A DNA stretch of 61,768 nt from Bacteroidales bacterium (GCA_007118495.1 SKRM01000028.1:1-61768); one strand, 5' to 3'. Numbered from the stretch's first letter, positions 15,548-24,953 are shown. The notes: a model not told the origin generated them from the letters alone. Numbers and translations are program-made.

Positions 15548-16155
15548 GCTGACCGCTTGTTTAATGGAACCCCAACCGGAATGATGGCTCCGATCTCCTG
15601 GCCGGGAGGTAACTCAAGCATTTTCTGTAGTTTTTGCCCGGCCACCAGCCCACCAGTCATATAGCATGCCCCCAGGCCCATGCTTTGGGCTCCAAGCAAT
15701 ATGAGCATGGCCACACAGGATATCGATTTCACCATGTTATCTCTCTCCATGGTTGCCATTTCAGGGGTGCAATGATTTCCCAACAAAATCTGCAATGTAG
15801 GGGAGACCCGGAAAACCGGGATAAAGAGTGCCGGAGCCTTTTTGAACAGGGAAAAATAGTTGGCGTACCCCCCGAACTTGTCTGCATATTCCGGTAAAAT
15901 ATAATTTTTTAATTGTGCCGATTCCTGATCTACAGCACTGGCCATTCGGTCAATTTTTTCCCTGTCGGTGATCACGTGGATGTTCCAGTTCTTTCTCCCT
16001 GAAGCAAAAGGCGCTGTGCGACCAATATCCACCAGGCGCTGAATTTGTTCATGCGTCAGGGGGGTGGTTGCAAAGTCGCGGATACTTTTTCTGCTTTTAC
16101 AAAGTGTATACAACGAGCAATAATCCATGAGCTGTTTTTTTTGCAATATTACCAT
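15544..16155 (-). CDS. nitroreductase family protein
   Basis: 203 residues (194 if the second Met is used). The N-terminal SRKSIRDFATTPLT is the FMN-binding opening of nitroreductases, followed by GRTAPFASGRKNW and, near the end, the GAQSMGLGACYMTGG segment. These flavoproteins reduce nitro groups, quinones or enones with NAD(P)H. The start overlaps the permease stop by 7 bp, so it belongs to the exporter operon, an unusual partner for an ABC exporter. It could modify or detoxify the exported compound; this is inference from position only. Confidence 0.86.
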   Translation of the reverse strand: MVILQKKQLMDYCSLYTLCKSRKSIRDFATTPLTHEQIQRLVDIGRTAPFASGRKNWNIHVITDREKIDRMASAVDQESAQLKNYILPEYADKFGGYANYFSLFKKAPALFIPVFRVSPTLQILLGNHCTPEMATMERDNMVKSISCVAMLILLGAQSMGLGACYMTGGLVAGQKLQKMLELPPGQEIGAIIPVGVPLNKRSA

Positions 16156-17222
16156 TTTTCAGTTGAACGTATCATCAGTACTACCGCCGTACCTGAAAGC
16201 ATCACCCCCGTTAGAGTCATCAAAACAATCTGGCTGAGCATGGTATGAATTTCAAGCCCTTTTAGTATGATCAATCTGGATGTGTCGACCATGAAATACA
16301 CAGGGTTTATAAAGCGCGTCAGCTGAGCCCATAGCGGCATACTACTCAGGTGTGAGAACATGGTGCTCATCAGAATCATAGTCAGCAGGGTGAAGATAAG
16401 CAGGTAGACTGCTTGCACCTGGTTGCGCGAAATTACTGCAATCAAATAACCCAGACTCAGCAAGGGAAAGGAAAAAAGGATGGCCATCGTGAGGTAATGC
16501 CACACGCTTCCCGCCACTGTGAGTCCATATGTGATCCGGCAAAATACCAGGCTAATGACTGCCACAGCCAGGCAAACCAAAGTCATATAAATGTATTTTC
16601 CCATAATGTAGACAAAGCGGTTTAGTGAGGTGGAATTGAATTGCTGCAATACTCCTGCCTCTTTTTCTGCAACAATATTTAAAGCCATCAGGCAGCTGCC
16701 GATGATGGTCTGCACCAGTACCAGCAGTGACACCAGGTAATAGAAAAGCTGGCTATCTGTCAGGTTGAATAAGCGGTGCACCCTGATCACCTGTTCACCG
16801 TCATCCAGCAACAGCCTGACAGATCTGAATACATCATTCTGCGATTTTTGCGGATGGGTACCATCTGAGAAGAACTTTAACGGCCCGGCATCATCATGCG
16901 CCAGCTGGCGTTCGTAATGTGCGGGAATGACCACTACAATATCCACCTGCCCTGTCCGGATGCCTTCTTCGGCCAGGTCTATACCAGCGTATGCAACCAC
17001 CTTGATGTAATCAGGTGAGTGTGTCAAAAGCGTGGCATAGTGGCGGGAGAGGGTAGAGGAGTCATGATCTACTATCCCCACAGTTATTTGTGTGTTATTT
17101 TCAAGGGCAAGGGGAATCACCCCCAATATAATGAGTGGATTCACAAAAATCATGAAAAGCAGCACCTTGTTCCTGGAAAGTTGCAGGAATTCCTTTTTCA
17201 ATATGCCGGGTATCATGCTCAT
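16149..17222 (-). CDS. ABC-2 type permease (YbhR/YbhS-like), second
   Basis: 357 residues: one membrane helix near the N-terminus (VLLFMIFVNPLIILGVIPLAL), a periplasmic domain of about 130 residues, then five helices, the usual ABC-2 membrane topology. It is paired with the preceding permease gene (4-bp overlap), which suggests a heterodimeric channel, as with YbhS and YbhR in E. coli. It works with the two ATPases encoded just upstream. Confidence 0.88.
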   Translation of the reverse strand: MSMIPGILKKEFLQLSRNKVLLFMIFVNPLIILGVIPLALENNTQITVGIVDHDSSTLSRHYATLLTHSPDYIKVVAYAGIDLAEEGIRTGQVDIVVVIPAHYERQLAHDDAGPLKFFSDGTHPQKSQNDVFRSVRLLLDDGEQVIRVHRLFNLTDSQLFYYLVSLLVLVQTIIGSCLMALNIVAEKEAGVLQQFNSTSLNRFVYIMGKYIYMTLVCLAVAVISLVFCRITYGLTVAGSVWHYLTMAILFSFPLLSLGYLIAVISRNQVQAVYLLIFTLLTMILMSTMFSHLSSMPLWAQLTRFINPVYFMVDTSRLIILKGLEIHTMLSQIVLMTLTGVMLSGTAVVLMIRSTEKW

Positions 17223-18343
17223 ATCCTTTTCAGATAATTCTTTCTAAAACCGATTCTGGCCAGTCCATAGGCCACTGTGCTTTGGATGGTGAGGTTGATC
17301 AATGCCCAGGCATTTTCTGTCAATCCGGTTGCCCTGAACACAACCCCCCGGTAGGCCTCAATAAAGGAAGCACCTGGGGATATTTCAGCCAATGGTTGTA
17401 TGATTTGGGCCATGGTAGATACAGGGAAAATGAATCCCGAAAGAAACAGATTGGGTGTGAATAAAAAGAACCAGCAGCCCACCAGTAACTCCAGTTCGGT
17501 TCTGACCCAGGCAGCAATTAGCAGACCCAGGGCCATGGAGTTAAATATAAATACCAGACATATCAGAATAAACATGGCGGGGCTGCCTGCCACATGTATG
17601 TTGAAAATCCATTCAGTCAACACCCAGATAGAAAACAAATGAAATAGAGAAATACCCAGATAAACCATGCCCTTGCCTGCAACAATTTCGTGGATACCGG
17701 CCGGTGTAAGCATCAACAACCGGTTGGTACCCAGCTCTTTCTCTCTGTTGATGCTCAGAGAAAGCATAATGGCCGAAATAAGTACAAGAATGATCATCAG
17801 TAGCCCCGGAATGGGAACCACCTGGTTTTTAAGGTCAGGGTTAAACAGATATGAAACTTTATAGCCCGCTGCTTGAATGTCGGGGCTGTATTTCTCAGTT
17901 TGCCGGGAGGTGAAATCTCTGAAGATGTTTGCCAGGTTGTTTTCAATGGCTGTTGCCATCAGCGGATCTGTGGCGTCAACGAAAAGGTCAACTTCAGTCA
18001 TGTTATGCATGGCCTGGCTGCTGAATCCCTTTGGTATGAAAAGTACCAGTTTTTCCGTTCCACGGCTCAATGATGCATATATTTCTTCGACCTGATTCAG
18101 ATAACCATTAAAATAAAAAGCGGGTGAAATGTGCATGTATTCAACCAGTTCTTGCGACATGGGGGTGTTGTCCTGATCAAGTACAGTGAAGGGAATCTCG
18201 TTGAGCTCAAATGAGAGTGCATAACCAAACATAACTACGATCACAGCAGGCATGATCAGCAAAATCAGCATGCTGAACTTGTCTCTGCTGATGCTGATGG
18301 CCTCTTTTTTGGCGATGCTTGTTATGATGGTGATCCGATTCAT
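17219..18343 (-). CDS. ABC-2 type permease (YbhR/YbhS-like), first
   Basis: 374 residues with the same plan as the following gene: helix 1 at about 22-44 (MLILLIMPAVIVVMFGYAL), a large periplasmic loop, then helices from about residue 180 (VPIPGLLMIILVLISAIMLSL, INREKELGTNRLLM). The segment REKELGTNRLLMLTPAG is a typical coupling-helix region of this family. Start and stop overlap the neighbouring genes by 4 bp each. With the second permease it forms the membrane channel of a tripartite drug- or metabolite-type exporter. Confidence 0.9.
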   Translation of the reverse strand: MNRITIITSIAKKEAISISRDKFSMLILLIMPAVIVVMFGYALSFELNEIPFTVLDQDNTPMSQELVEYMHISPAFYFNGYLNQVEEIYASLSRGTEKLVLFIPKGFSSQAMHNMTEVDLFVDATDPLMATAIENNLANIFRDFTSRQTEKYSPDIQAAGYKVSYLFNPDLKNQVVPIPGLLMIILVLISAIMLSLSINREKELGTNRLLMLTPAGIHEIVAGKGMVYLGISLFHLFSIWVLTEWIFNIHVAGSPAMFILICLVFIFNSMALGLLIAAWVRTELELLVGCWFFLFTPNLFLSGFIFPVSTMAQIIQPLAEISPGASFIEAYRGVVFRATGLTENAWALINLTIQSTVAYGLARIGFRKNYLKRI

Positions 18344-19056
18344 GGTTGTGACATAAAAAAGAGTTGCACCAGTCCCTTGCCTCCTGCCAGGCTATCAAGA
18401 TATTCCGGACTGCCCTGGGCTTTAATTCGCCCGTTCTCCATCAGAATTAACCGGTCGCAGTACCAGGCCTCGTCCAGGTAATGTGTACTCATCACTACGG
18501 TGGTTCCCTGGTAGGCAGTCCGGTATATTTGCTGCCAGATATCTGTCCGGCTCAGGGGATCAAGTCCACTGGTGGGCTCATCCAAAAAAAGCAGGCGTGG
18601 TGAGTGCAATACTGAAATTACAAAAGCAAGCATCTGACGCAAACCCGAAGGCAGTTCTGAAGCAAGTTTATGTCGGTGGCTGCCCAGATTGACCATTCCC
18701 TGCAGTTCATTCCAGCGGGTGGTGAGCTGTTTCCGGTTCATTCTGTAGATGCTTCCATAGAACTCAATGTTTTCTGTCACGGTCATGTTTTCCAACAACG
18801 ATACCGATTGACTCATGTATCCGATTTGGTGCCGTATAGAGCCACTCTCTGCTGCAATATCAAACCCGGCCACCTGCCCACTCCCTTCATTTGGTTTCAG
18901 GGTGCCGCACAACATTTTGATCAGGGTGGTTTTTCCTGCTCCATTGGCACCCAGTATCCCCAATATCTCACCCTCCTCAACAAACATACTGACCCGGTCA
19001 ACTGCTTTCAGTGAACCAAAACTTTTGCCAAGCTCATGGGTGGTAATTATTTCCAT
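18340..19056 (-). CDS. ABC transporter ATPase, second
   Basis: 238 residues, one nucleotide-binding domain: Walker A GANGAGKTT, Q-loop region GYMSQSVSLLEN, Walker B LLFLDEPTSGLD, and H-loop MSTHYLDEA. The signature motif reads LPSGLRQM instead of LSGGQ; in the other ATPase it is LSGGMKQK. Two ATPases encoded side by side match the two halves of the fused YbhF protein of E. coli. It overlaps the preceding ATPase gene by 10 bp. Confidence 0.92.
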   Translation of the reverse strand: MEIITTHELGKSFGSLKAVDRVSMFVEEGEILGILGANGAGKTTLIKMLCGTLKPNEGSGQVAGFDIAAESGSIRHQIGYMSQSVSLLENMTVTENIEFYGSIYRMNRKQLTTRWNELQGMVNLGSHRHKLASELPSGLRQMLAFVISVLHSPRLLFLDEPTSGLDPLSRTDIWQQIYRTAYQGTTVVMSTHYLDEAWYCDRLILMENGRIKAQGSPEYLDSLAGGKGLVQLFFMSQP

Positions 19057-19973
19057 GATGTAACGGGTTGTTTGATTTGTGAGAGATGGCGGATGAAAAC
19101 ATCTTCTATGCCTGGGCTTACCCGTTGAACCACTGCAGATGTAAGTCGGGCATTACGGCAAAATGACCGTATGTCATCTTCTTTTATCTGATCATCCAGC
19201 GGAATGCGGACACTTTTTCCCGAAAGATAGCAAGTATGCATCTTCGCATTATTTTTCAACTCTGTGAAAAGTTTATAGGGATGCAAACCGGTAACTGAAA
19301 CCAGTTCCCTGTCGTAGTCATCAAGCAAACGTTGGGGGGTATCGAGCAGAAGTTGTTCCCCCTGGTGAAGAAAAAGAACCTGGTCCATGTTGTTTACCTC
19401 GCTGAGGTAATGGGTGCTTGCCAGGATGGTGACTCCCCGCTTGCGCAACTTGCTCAGTTCTTGCCAGAGTTCGTGCCTTGACCGGGGGTCAATGCCTGTG
19501 GTAGGTTCATCCAAAAATAAAATGGCCGGATCATGCACCAGGGCGCAACATACAGCAAGTTTTTGTTTCATTCCCCCTGACAAGTACCGTGTCTGACTGG
19601 CGGCAAAAGGCGACAGGCTTTCCCACAGGGAGGCATGATTTTTATGAATATGTGTCACTGAACAACCGTAAATGCGGGCGAAAAAAGACAAGTTCTCTTC
19701 AGTGGTCAGTTCTTCGTATAAAGAAAAACGTCCAGGCACATATCCGATTACCTGGTGGATTTCCTTTTTGTGGAGACGCACATCCATCCCGCAGATTTTT
19801 AGCTCCCCTTTGAAGTTTGGAAGCAGGGTGGTCATGATCTCAAACAGTGTTGATTTTCCGGCACCATTTGCTCCCATTATTCCGAAAATACTGCCTTCGG
19901 GCACCTGGAAACTGATATCATGAAGTGCCCGTTGTTTGCGGTATGATTTAGATATGTGCCGGGCAACGATCAT
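19047..19973 (-). CDS. ABC transporter ATPase, first
   Basis: 308 residues: Walker A GANGAGKST, signature LSGGMKQK, Walker B ILFLDEPTTGID, H-loop STHYLSEV, and an extra C-terminal domain of about 90 residues (from about 215) often seen in ATPases of ABC-2 exporters. It starts inside the end of the HlyD-like gene (4-bp overlap). Together with the next ATPase it would power the two-permease channel. Confidence 0.92.
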   Translation of the reverse strand: MIVARHISKSYRKQRALHDISFQVPEGSIFGIMGANGAGKSTLFEIMTTLLPNFKGELKICGMDVRLHKKEIHQVIGYVPGRFSLYEELTTEENLSFFARIYGCSVTHIHKNHASLWESLSPFAASQTRYLSGGMKQKLAVCCALVHDPAILFLDEPTTGIDPRSRHELWQELSKLRKRGVTILASTHYLSEVNNMDQVLFLHQGEQLLLDTPQRLLDDYDRELVSVTGLHPYKLFTELKNNAKMHTCYLSGKSVRIPLDDQIKEDDIRSFCRNARLTSAVVQRVSPGIEDVFIRHLSQIKQPVTSWK

Positions 19974-20890
19974 AGACCAGAATTTCTGTTAACGACAAAA
20001 CGCACTTCGCCGGGCATTCCGGGTTTGATGCTGCCGTCGTTCGGTACCCTGATTTTTACCTCATAATGTTGTTCGGTCCGGTTCTCACGTGTTTGCACCT
20101 GGGTAGGAATGAACTGGGGTTTCTGTGCAATGCTTGCCACTGTTCCCCTGTATTGCTTCATGTCTTTTCCGGGAATGTCAATACTGACCTCCATTTCTCC
20201 GCCTATCTCAAGCATTGAAAGCTGACTGCCCGCAAACCATGCCCTGAATATCATTTCATCTATATTGGCCAGTTTATAAAGCGGATGACCAACTGCCACG
20301 TATTGATGTAACCCTGCATAGCGCGTCAGGACGACACCGTTTTCAGGGTTTGCGATAATACAGCGTTGAATCTTATCCTCAAGCAATTGTATCTGCACAT
20401 GCAGTGGCTCCATTTGCGCTCTGATGGCTGATGTCTCTTGCCTTAAGGCAGCAAGGGCAGCTGTAAGCTCACTCCGGGCTATAGCCAGCTGATCATCTAT
20501 CTGATCAAGCATCTGCCGGTCGGCGCTTCCAAGTTCAACCAGCCTGCTGACGCGTTCGCGTTCACGTTCCAGTGCTTCTGTTTTTCGACTTACTGATGCG
20601 GTTTGCATTTCAATGTCAGGGATGGTTGCCTGAAGGGCTGCGATGTTGGCTTCAGCCATCTGTTTTTGCAGCCCAAGCTGTATTGTATCAATCAAGCCCA
20701 CGATCTCTCCCTTTTTGTATGAGATTCCTTCTTCGATATCCAGCCAGACAATCCGTCCGTCACCTTCGGCCGGAATGATCCACTCATCTGCCTCAAAATT
20801 TCCGTACATCACAGGTTCGGATGTCTCAGCGCATCCTGCGAGCAGGGCTGCAATGAAGAAAAGCAAGGGGAATATCTTTGAATATTGCAT
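19970..20890 (-). CDS. HlyD-like membrane fusion protein (lipoprotein)
   Basis: 306 residues with a lipoprotein signal (LFFIAALLAGC, Cys20). It then has the periplasmic-adaptor layout: a first lipoyl half (DGRIVWLDIEEGISYKKGEIV), a long coiled coil of about 110 residues rich in Glu, Ala, Leu and Gln, a second lipoyl half (ANPENGVVLTRYAGLHQYV), and a beta-barrel domain near the end (PGMPGEVRFVVN). It links the inner-membrane ABC exporter to the TolC-like channel encoded 4 bp upstream. The closest known arrangement is YbhG. Confidence 0.92.
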   Translation of the reverse strand: MQYSKIFPLLFFIAALLAGCAETSEPVMYGNFEADEWIIPAEGDGRIVWLDIEEGISYKKGEIVGLIDTIQLGLQKQMAEANIAALQATIPDIEMQTASVSRKTEALERERERVSRLVELGSADRQMLDQIDDQLAIARSELTAALAALRQETSAIRAQMEPLHVQIQLLEDKIQRCIIANPENGVVLTRYAGLHQYVAVGHPLYKLANIDEMIFRAWFAGSQLSMLEIGGEMEVSIDIPGKDMKQYRGTVASIAQKPQFIPTQVQTRENRTEQHYEVKIRVPNDGSIKPGMPGEVRFVVNRNSGL

Positions 20891-20894
20891 AGGT

Positions 20895-22199
20895 TTATTG
20901 CTTTAATTGTTCAATGATGGCATTGTCGCGCCTGAGCGATGCCCTGACCATTTCTACTTCATGACGAACCTTGCTGATGCGGGCCTGCGATTCGGCTGAG
21001 AGTGCCTGTAACAGATCAGAGGCCGAAGCCACACCTTCGGTTAACATAGATTCATATTCTTTACGGATAAGTGTTTGTTTTTCGATCAGCTCAGCATCAC
21101 GGCTGATCAGCCTGTCATATTTAATTACCTCACCATTTAGTTCTTGAAACAGCAGTTGTTCTTGTCTTCGCAAATTGTCATAATAGATTAAAAGTTGACT
21201 TTCCTGCACGGTCAGGGCACGGATGTTTCTCTGGTGGTCGCGCCAGGCTGTAGCAGGCACCCTGAGTGTCATTCCAATGATCCAATAGGTGTCAAATTCA
21301 TTTGAAAACAAATTGAGCCCGGGTCGGGCATATCCGGCCACTGCTGAAGCATCAAGCCGGGGCATGGCTGATGACCTTGACAGTTGCCTGGTCTGTCTAA
21401 GTTTTTGTTTCTCAAGTTTGAGCTGCCTGAACAAGGGATCTTCATTTCTGGTTCCGGACATCTGTACGTCGGGTAGCAGGAGCGAGTCATCAGGGGTGAT
21501 GACCAGGCCTGTCAATGCTGAGAGCATATGACGAAAGCGTTCCTGATCTGCCAGCAGAGCCTCCTGATGTGCCCTGATATCTGCCAGTGCCGCTTCCATT
21601 TCAAGGAGCTCTACCCTGTACACTTTGCCCTCACTGTATAGTGATTCAAGCTGTCTGAACCTGGTCTGAAGTATGTCTTCTCTGACCTGAAGAATTTGTA
21701 TCCCCTTACCCAAAAGGATGGAGTTTAAAAAGAGTTCATCCACGGCGTTTTCAAGTATGCGTTGCTGCCGTTCAACCTTTGATGCGTTTATTTGTCTTTC
21801 AGTTTCTTCAAGTGCACTTTTGCTGTTGTACTCTCCACCGTCATACAGCGATTGCCTGGCGTAGATACCTGTGCGGTACTGGTCTCTTACCATGGGTCTG
21901 AAGTCAATGCCAAAATCATCAGACGATGAAAATCTGGGAACATCTGACAGGTATGAAGCTGTGGCAAACCCTCCTGCTTCAGGTGTGATCAGTTTGCGTA
22001 GCATGATTTGCTGGGCAGCTGCAGCAGATTTAACCAGATTCATCTGTTCTTCAAAAGCGTGGTGTTCTGAGGCTGCTGCCCGGCATTCAGCCAACGAAAT
22101 CAGCCGCTGTGCAGAAAGTGGACAAAATGCAACAAACACCCATAACCAGGGCAGGAGCACTGCAGTTAACAGCAGATTGGGAGCTGATCTGTTATGCAT
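20895..22199 (-). CDS. TolC-like outer-membrane efflux protein
   Basis: 434 residues with a signal peptide (AVLLPWLWVFVAFCPLSAQ) and two long heptad-rich coiled-coil halves typical of the outer membrane factor family, including RQILENAVDELFLN and the mirrored KQTLIRKEYESMLTEGVASAS. It forms the outer-membrane exit of the exporter. Its start lies 7 bp after the preceding lipoprotein gene. The order OMF, adaptor, ATPases, permeases is that of a complete type of ABC-driven tripartite pump. Confidence 0.92.
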   Translation of the reverse strand: MHNRSAPNLLLTAVLLPWLWVFVAFCPLSAQRLISLAECRAAASEHHAFEEQMNLVKSAAAAQQIMLRKLITPEAGGFATASYLSDVPRFSSSDDFGIDFRPMVRDQYRTGIYARQSLYDGGEYNSKSALEETERQINASKVERQQRILENAVDELFLNSILLGKGIQILQVREDILQTRFRQLESLYSEGKVYRVELLEMEAALADIRAHQEALLADQERFRHMLSALTGLVITPDDSLLLPDVQMSGTRNEDPLFRQLKLEKQKLRQTRQLSRSSAMPRLDASAVAGYARPGLNLFSNEFDTYWIIGMTLRVPATAWRDHQRNIRALTVQESQLLIYYDNLRRQEQLLFQELNGEVIKYDRLISRDAELIEKQTLIRKEYESMLTEGVASASDLLQALSAESQARISKVRHEVEMVRASLRRDNAIIEQLKQ

Positions 22200-22206
22200 A
22201 GCTTAT

Positions 22207-22623
22207 TTATTTATTACTTGAATGATTCCGCTGATCAGTTTCATTTGCCCTGATAAACCGCACCTTGGTCAACTGCCCGAACATGGCTGTCTCCAAAACA
22301 AGTACATCGTCAGTCAGGGTTATTATGTTTCCCTTGAAGTTATTGAAGCCTTCATCGGTAAAATTCACGAAAATGCTCTTCCCTTGTGTACTCCAGCTCC
22401 CGGCCACATATGCTTCATTGCAAGAATCAAAGATGGTGAAGTCATTGCTTTTATAAATCCACATCCAGCTTCCTTCATAGCAAGAATCAACATTTTCAGG
22501 AGGACTGGCCTGGTCATATTCCCAGCGACCGGTAAAGTCGGGGATGCTTTCACCTTCATCACAAGAGACATTTACCAGCAAAAAGAAAAGGAATACAACC
22601 AGAGGTGACAGCCGGGAATTCAT
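22207..22623 (-). CDS. small lipoprotein, lipocalin-like
   Basis: 138 residues from the ATG at 22623; an upstream start at 22659 would put 12 extra residues before the signal. Lipobox VNVSC (Cys21). The mature part is beta-rich with a start typical of lipocalin-like Bacteroidetes proteins (DFTGRWEYDQ, then WIYKSNDFTIFD) and two further Cys in short turns. It is the first gene of the exporter operon, suggesting a periplasmic or outer-membrane lipid- or product-binding accessory. That function is inferred from fold resemblance and position. Confidence 0.7.
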   Translation of the reverse strand: MNSRLSPLVVFLFFLLVNVSCDEGESIPDFTGRWEYDQASPPENVDSCYEGSWMWIYKSNDFTIFDSCNEAYVAGSWSTQGKSIFVNFTDEGFNNFKGNIITLTDDVLVLETAMFGQLTKVRFIRANETDQRNHSSNK

Positions 22624-22808
22624 GCAGTCATGTATTCGTTTTATCCTGCAATATAGCAATATAATCTAAAATATAAATGAAAACAAACACTGCAAATATT
22701 GATAAACGCGACAAAAAATTGTATATTTAGTAGAGATATACAGAATTCGTAAAAAACAGGAAACCCAAAAGCTTTTAGAGCAGGTAAAAAAGTAAATAAA
22801 ACAAAACA

Positions 22809-23492
22809 ATGAAATTCAATATAACAATCAAAAGCGTCACCACTGTCGAAGAAATCACTGACTATTGGCATGATCAAGATTTTATCCACTTATTGGAACA
22901 ATTTGATTTTCCCGAAGCCAAAACAGTGAAGCCAGAAAATTTAAGGGAAATGTTATATATGGCTATTACAGATTTTGAACCCAATGAAGCTGCCGGGATA
23001 GTACTAACCTATAAGCTTTCTGAAAGATTAAATGAAGGCCAGATAGATCAGGTTTCAAATGATATGTTACTTGATAAGGTATGTGAAGAGTTTCCTGAAA
23101 TTGACTTACATTATGATTTATTCAATATTAACCAATTGCTGTATAAGGCTTACAATGGAAAATTTCCAAATGCAAAAGCAACTGTTGCAGATTTTTCTAT
23201 GGTTTCAAATAATGGTTACGACAAAGAAATCACGAAAGAAATTGTTCTAAAATCATTCAATAACGGAATCTCTGACAGAAATCTCATTAAAAGGTTATTT
23301 ACCGAACAAATGAGCACAGATAAAGAATTTGCAGAAGCAGAAGCAGTTTTGTGGGAATTAATTAAAAAAGATTCTACTGATTTTACCTTGATCACTTCAG
23401 AATATTGGTTAAAAAAAGAAGATTTTGTAGCTTCTGAATTTGAGGGGGAATGTCTGCTGCCAGAGGAAGATGAAGAACAAAATCCCGAATAA
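22809..23492 (+). CDS. hypothetical protein
   Basis: A 227-residue soluble, acidic protein without a signal peptide or membrane segment. Visible segments: an N-terminal beta strand (MKFNITIKSVTTVEEI), a helical middle (FEPNEAAGIVLTYKLSERL), and an acidic C-terminal tail (LLPEEDEEQ). I do not recognise the family. It is divergent from the exporter operon (185 bp to the lipoprotein start) and 108 bp upstream of the ArsP-type permease gene on the same strand. Its AT-richer codon use compared with the exporter genes is noticeable by eye. Confidence 0.7.
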   Translation: MKFNITIKSVTTVEEITDYWHDQDFIHLLEQFDFPEAKTVKPENLREMLYMAITDFEPNEAAGIVLTYKLSERLNEGQIDQVSNDMLLDKVCEEFPEIDLHYDLFNINQLLYKAYNGKFPNAKATVADFSMVSNNGYDKEITKEIVLKSFNNGISDRNLIKRLFTEQMSTDKEFAEAEAVLWELIKKDSTDFTLITSEYWLKKEDFVASEFEGECLLPEEDEEQNPE

Positions 23493-23600
23493 TTTAATTT
23501 ATGCCATGAGACGGGCTTTTGTCTGAAGTTCTTACTTTTACACTCCAAACCAGAAAACTGAAAGTTATTTCAGGCTGAATTTGAATTAACGCATCGAAAA

Positions 23601-24872
23601 GTGGAGCTTAAAAAGGAACTTAAGATATTTGGATATTTGCTTGCATTTTTCCTGGCCGCTTATTTTTTGCCAATTGGAGAAAGTCGCTTTGATAATGCCG
23701 TGTATGAGGCACTTGAATTGTTGCGGTGGTACGCCCGGGAACATGTGCTTCTATGTTTGATCCCTGCATTCTTTATTGCCGGTGTAATTGCCGTATTTGT
23801 CAGCCAGGCATCTGTAATTAAGTATTTTGGGGCAAAAGCAAAAAAATGGAAAGCTTACATGGTCGCATCTGTTTCAGGAATCATTCTGGCTGTCTGTTCG
23901 TGTACAATTTTACCTTTATTTTCAAGTATCCATAAGCGCGGTGCCGGATTGGGGCCTGCAATAGCTTTTTTATACAGCGGGCCAGCCATCAATATACTTG
24001 CTATCATATTAACGGCAAGGATTCTTGGCTGGGAATTGGGCCTGGCCAGGATAATAGGAGCCGTGGTTTTTAGTGTTGTAATTGGTTTGCTGATGGCTTA
24101 CATATTTAGAAAAGAAGAGCGGCGGCGAAGTGAAGAACAGATGAATATGCCCGATCCCCAAGAGACCAGGCCTTTGTGGCAAACATCTTATCATTTTTTT
24201 GTTCTGGTATTCATTTTAATCTTTGCAAATTGGGGAACAACTGAAATTGGCGGCATCAGCAAATGGCATATTACTGCGTTTTTTGGTGTCTTGTTTCTGT
24301 TTTCTTTAATCTACGTATTGAAAATAAAGTGGCAGCATGTAACACTGGTTGCCCTTCCCGTAATTGTCTCCGGCTTCTTTTTCAATGCTCCTGAAATCCC
24401 ATTTGTATTAGCTGTTGCAGGGCTCGTGTTATTAACGGGCTTGAATAAAGGTGAACCCCGCGAATGGTTGTATGAAAGCTGGGGCTTTACAAAACAAATC
24501 ATGCCCTTGCTGGCTGTCGGGGTATTGGTGGCCGGTTTGCTTCTCGGAACAGAAAGCGGCGAAGGGCTAATTCCCAATAGATGGGTTGAATCACTGGTTG
24601 GAGGAAATTCTTTGCAGGCAAATCTGTTTGCTTCTGTTTTTGGAGCTTTTATGTATTTTGCAACACTTACTGAAGTACCCATATTGCAGGGTCTGATCGC
24701 TTCGGGAATGGGGAAGGGATCCGCCCTGGCTTTGCTACTGGCAGGTCCGGCACTATCTCTGCCCAATATGCTGGTAATCCACAATGTACTGGGGACTAAA
24801 AAGACCACAGTATTTATTATATTAGTGGTAATTATGGCCACCATTTCTGGCTTAATATATGGTGCTGTCTGA
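23601..24872 (+). CDS. ArsP/DUF318-type permease
   Basis: A 423-residue membrane protein (GTG start) of the PF03773 permease family. About ten hydrophobic segments. The hallmark CSCTILPLFSSIHKRGAGLG is present at about residues 98-117, and its second-half counterpart around TLTEVPILQGLIASGMGKG, both followed by GPA-type motifs (SGPAINI, AGPALSLPN). The CSC cysteines and the paired thioredoxin-like protein point to thiol-reactive substrates; characterised ArsP proteins export trivalent organoarsenicals. Here the substrate is inferred only. The mini-thioredoxin gene follows after 81 bp. Confidence 0.9.
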   Translation: MELKKELKIFGYLLAFFLAAYFLPIGESRFDNAVYEALELLRWYAREHVLLCLIPAFFIAGVIAVFVSQASVIKYFGAKAKKWKAYMVASVSGIILAVCSCTILPLFSSIHKRGAGLGPAIAFLYSGPAINILAIILTARILGWELGLARIIGAVVFSVVIGLLMAYIFRKEERRRSEEQMNMPDPQETRPLWQTSYHFFVLVFILIFANWGTTEIGGISKWHITAFFGVLFLFSLIYVLKIKWQHVTLVALPVIVSGFFFNAPEIPFVLAVAGLVLLTGLNKGEPREWLYESWGFTKQIMPLLAVGVLVAGLLLGTESGEGLIPNRWVESLVGGNSLQANLFASVFGAFMYFATLTEVPILQGLIASGMGKGSALALLLAGPALSLPNMLVIHNVLGTKKTTVFIILVVIMATISGLIYGAV

Positions 24873-24953
24873 TCAACCTGATTCTGAAAAAGTATGTAAG
24901 ATGCGGCATCAGGCTACTTTTAAAGTTAATTGAATAACTTATAACCACACAAA

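Noticed and set aside
22700-22800. 24 open codons ending QKLLEQVKK before the gene at 22809
   Set aside because: No start codon and no homologous feature; probably chance.
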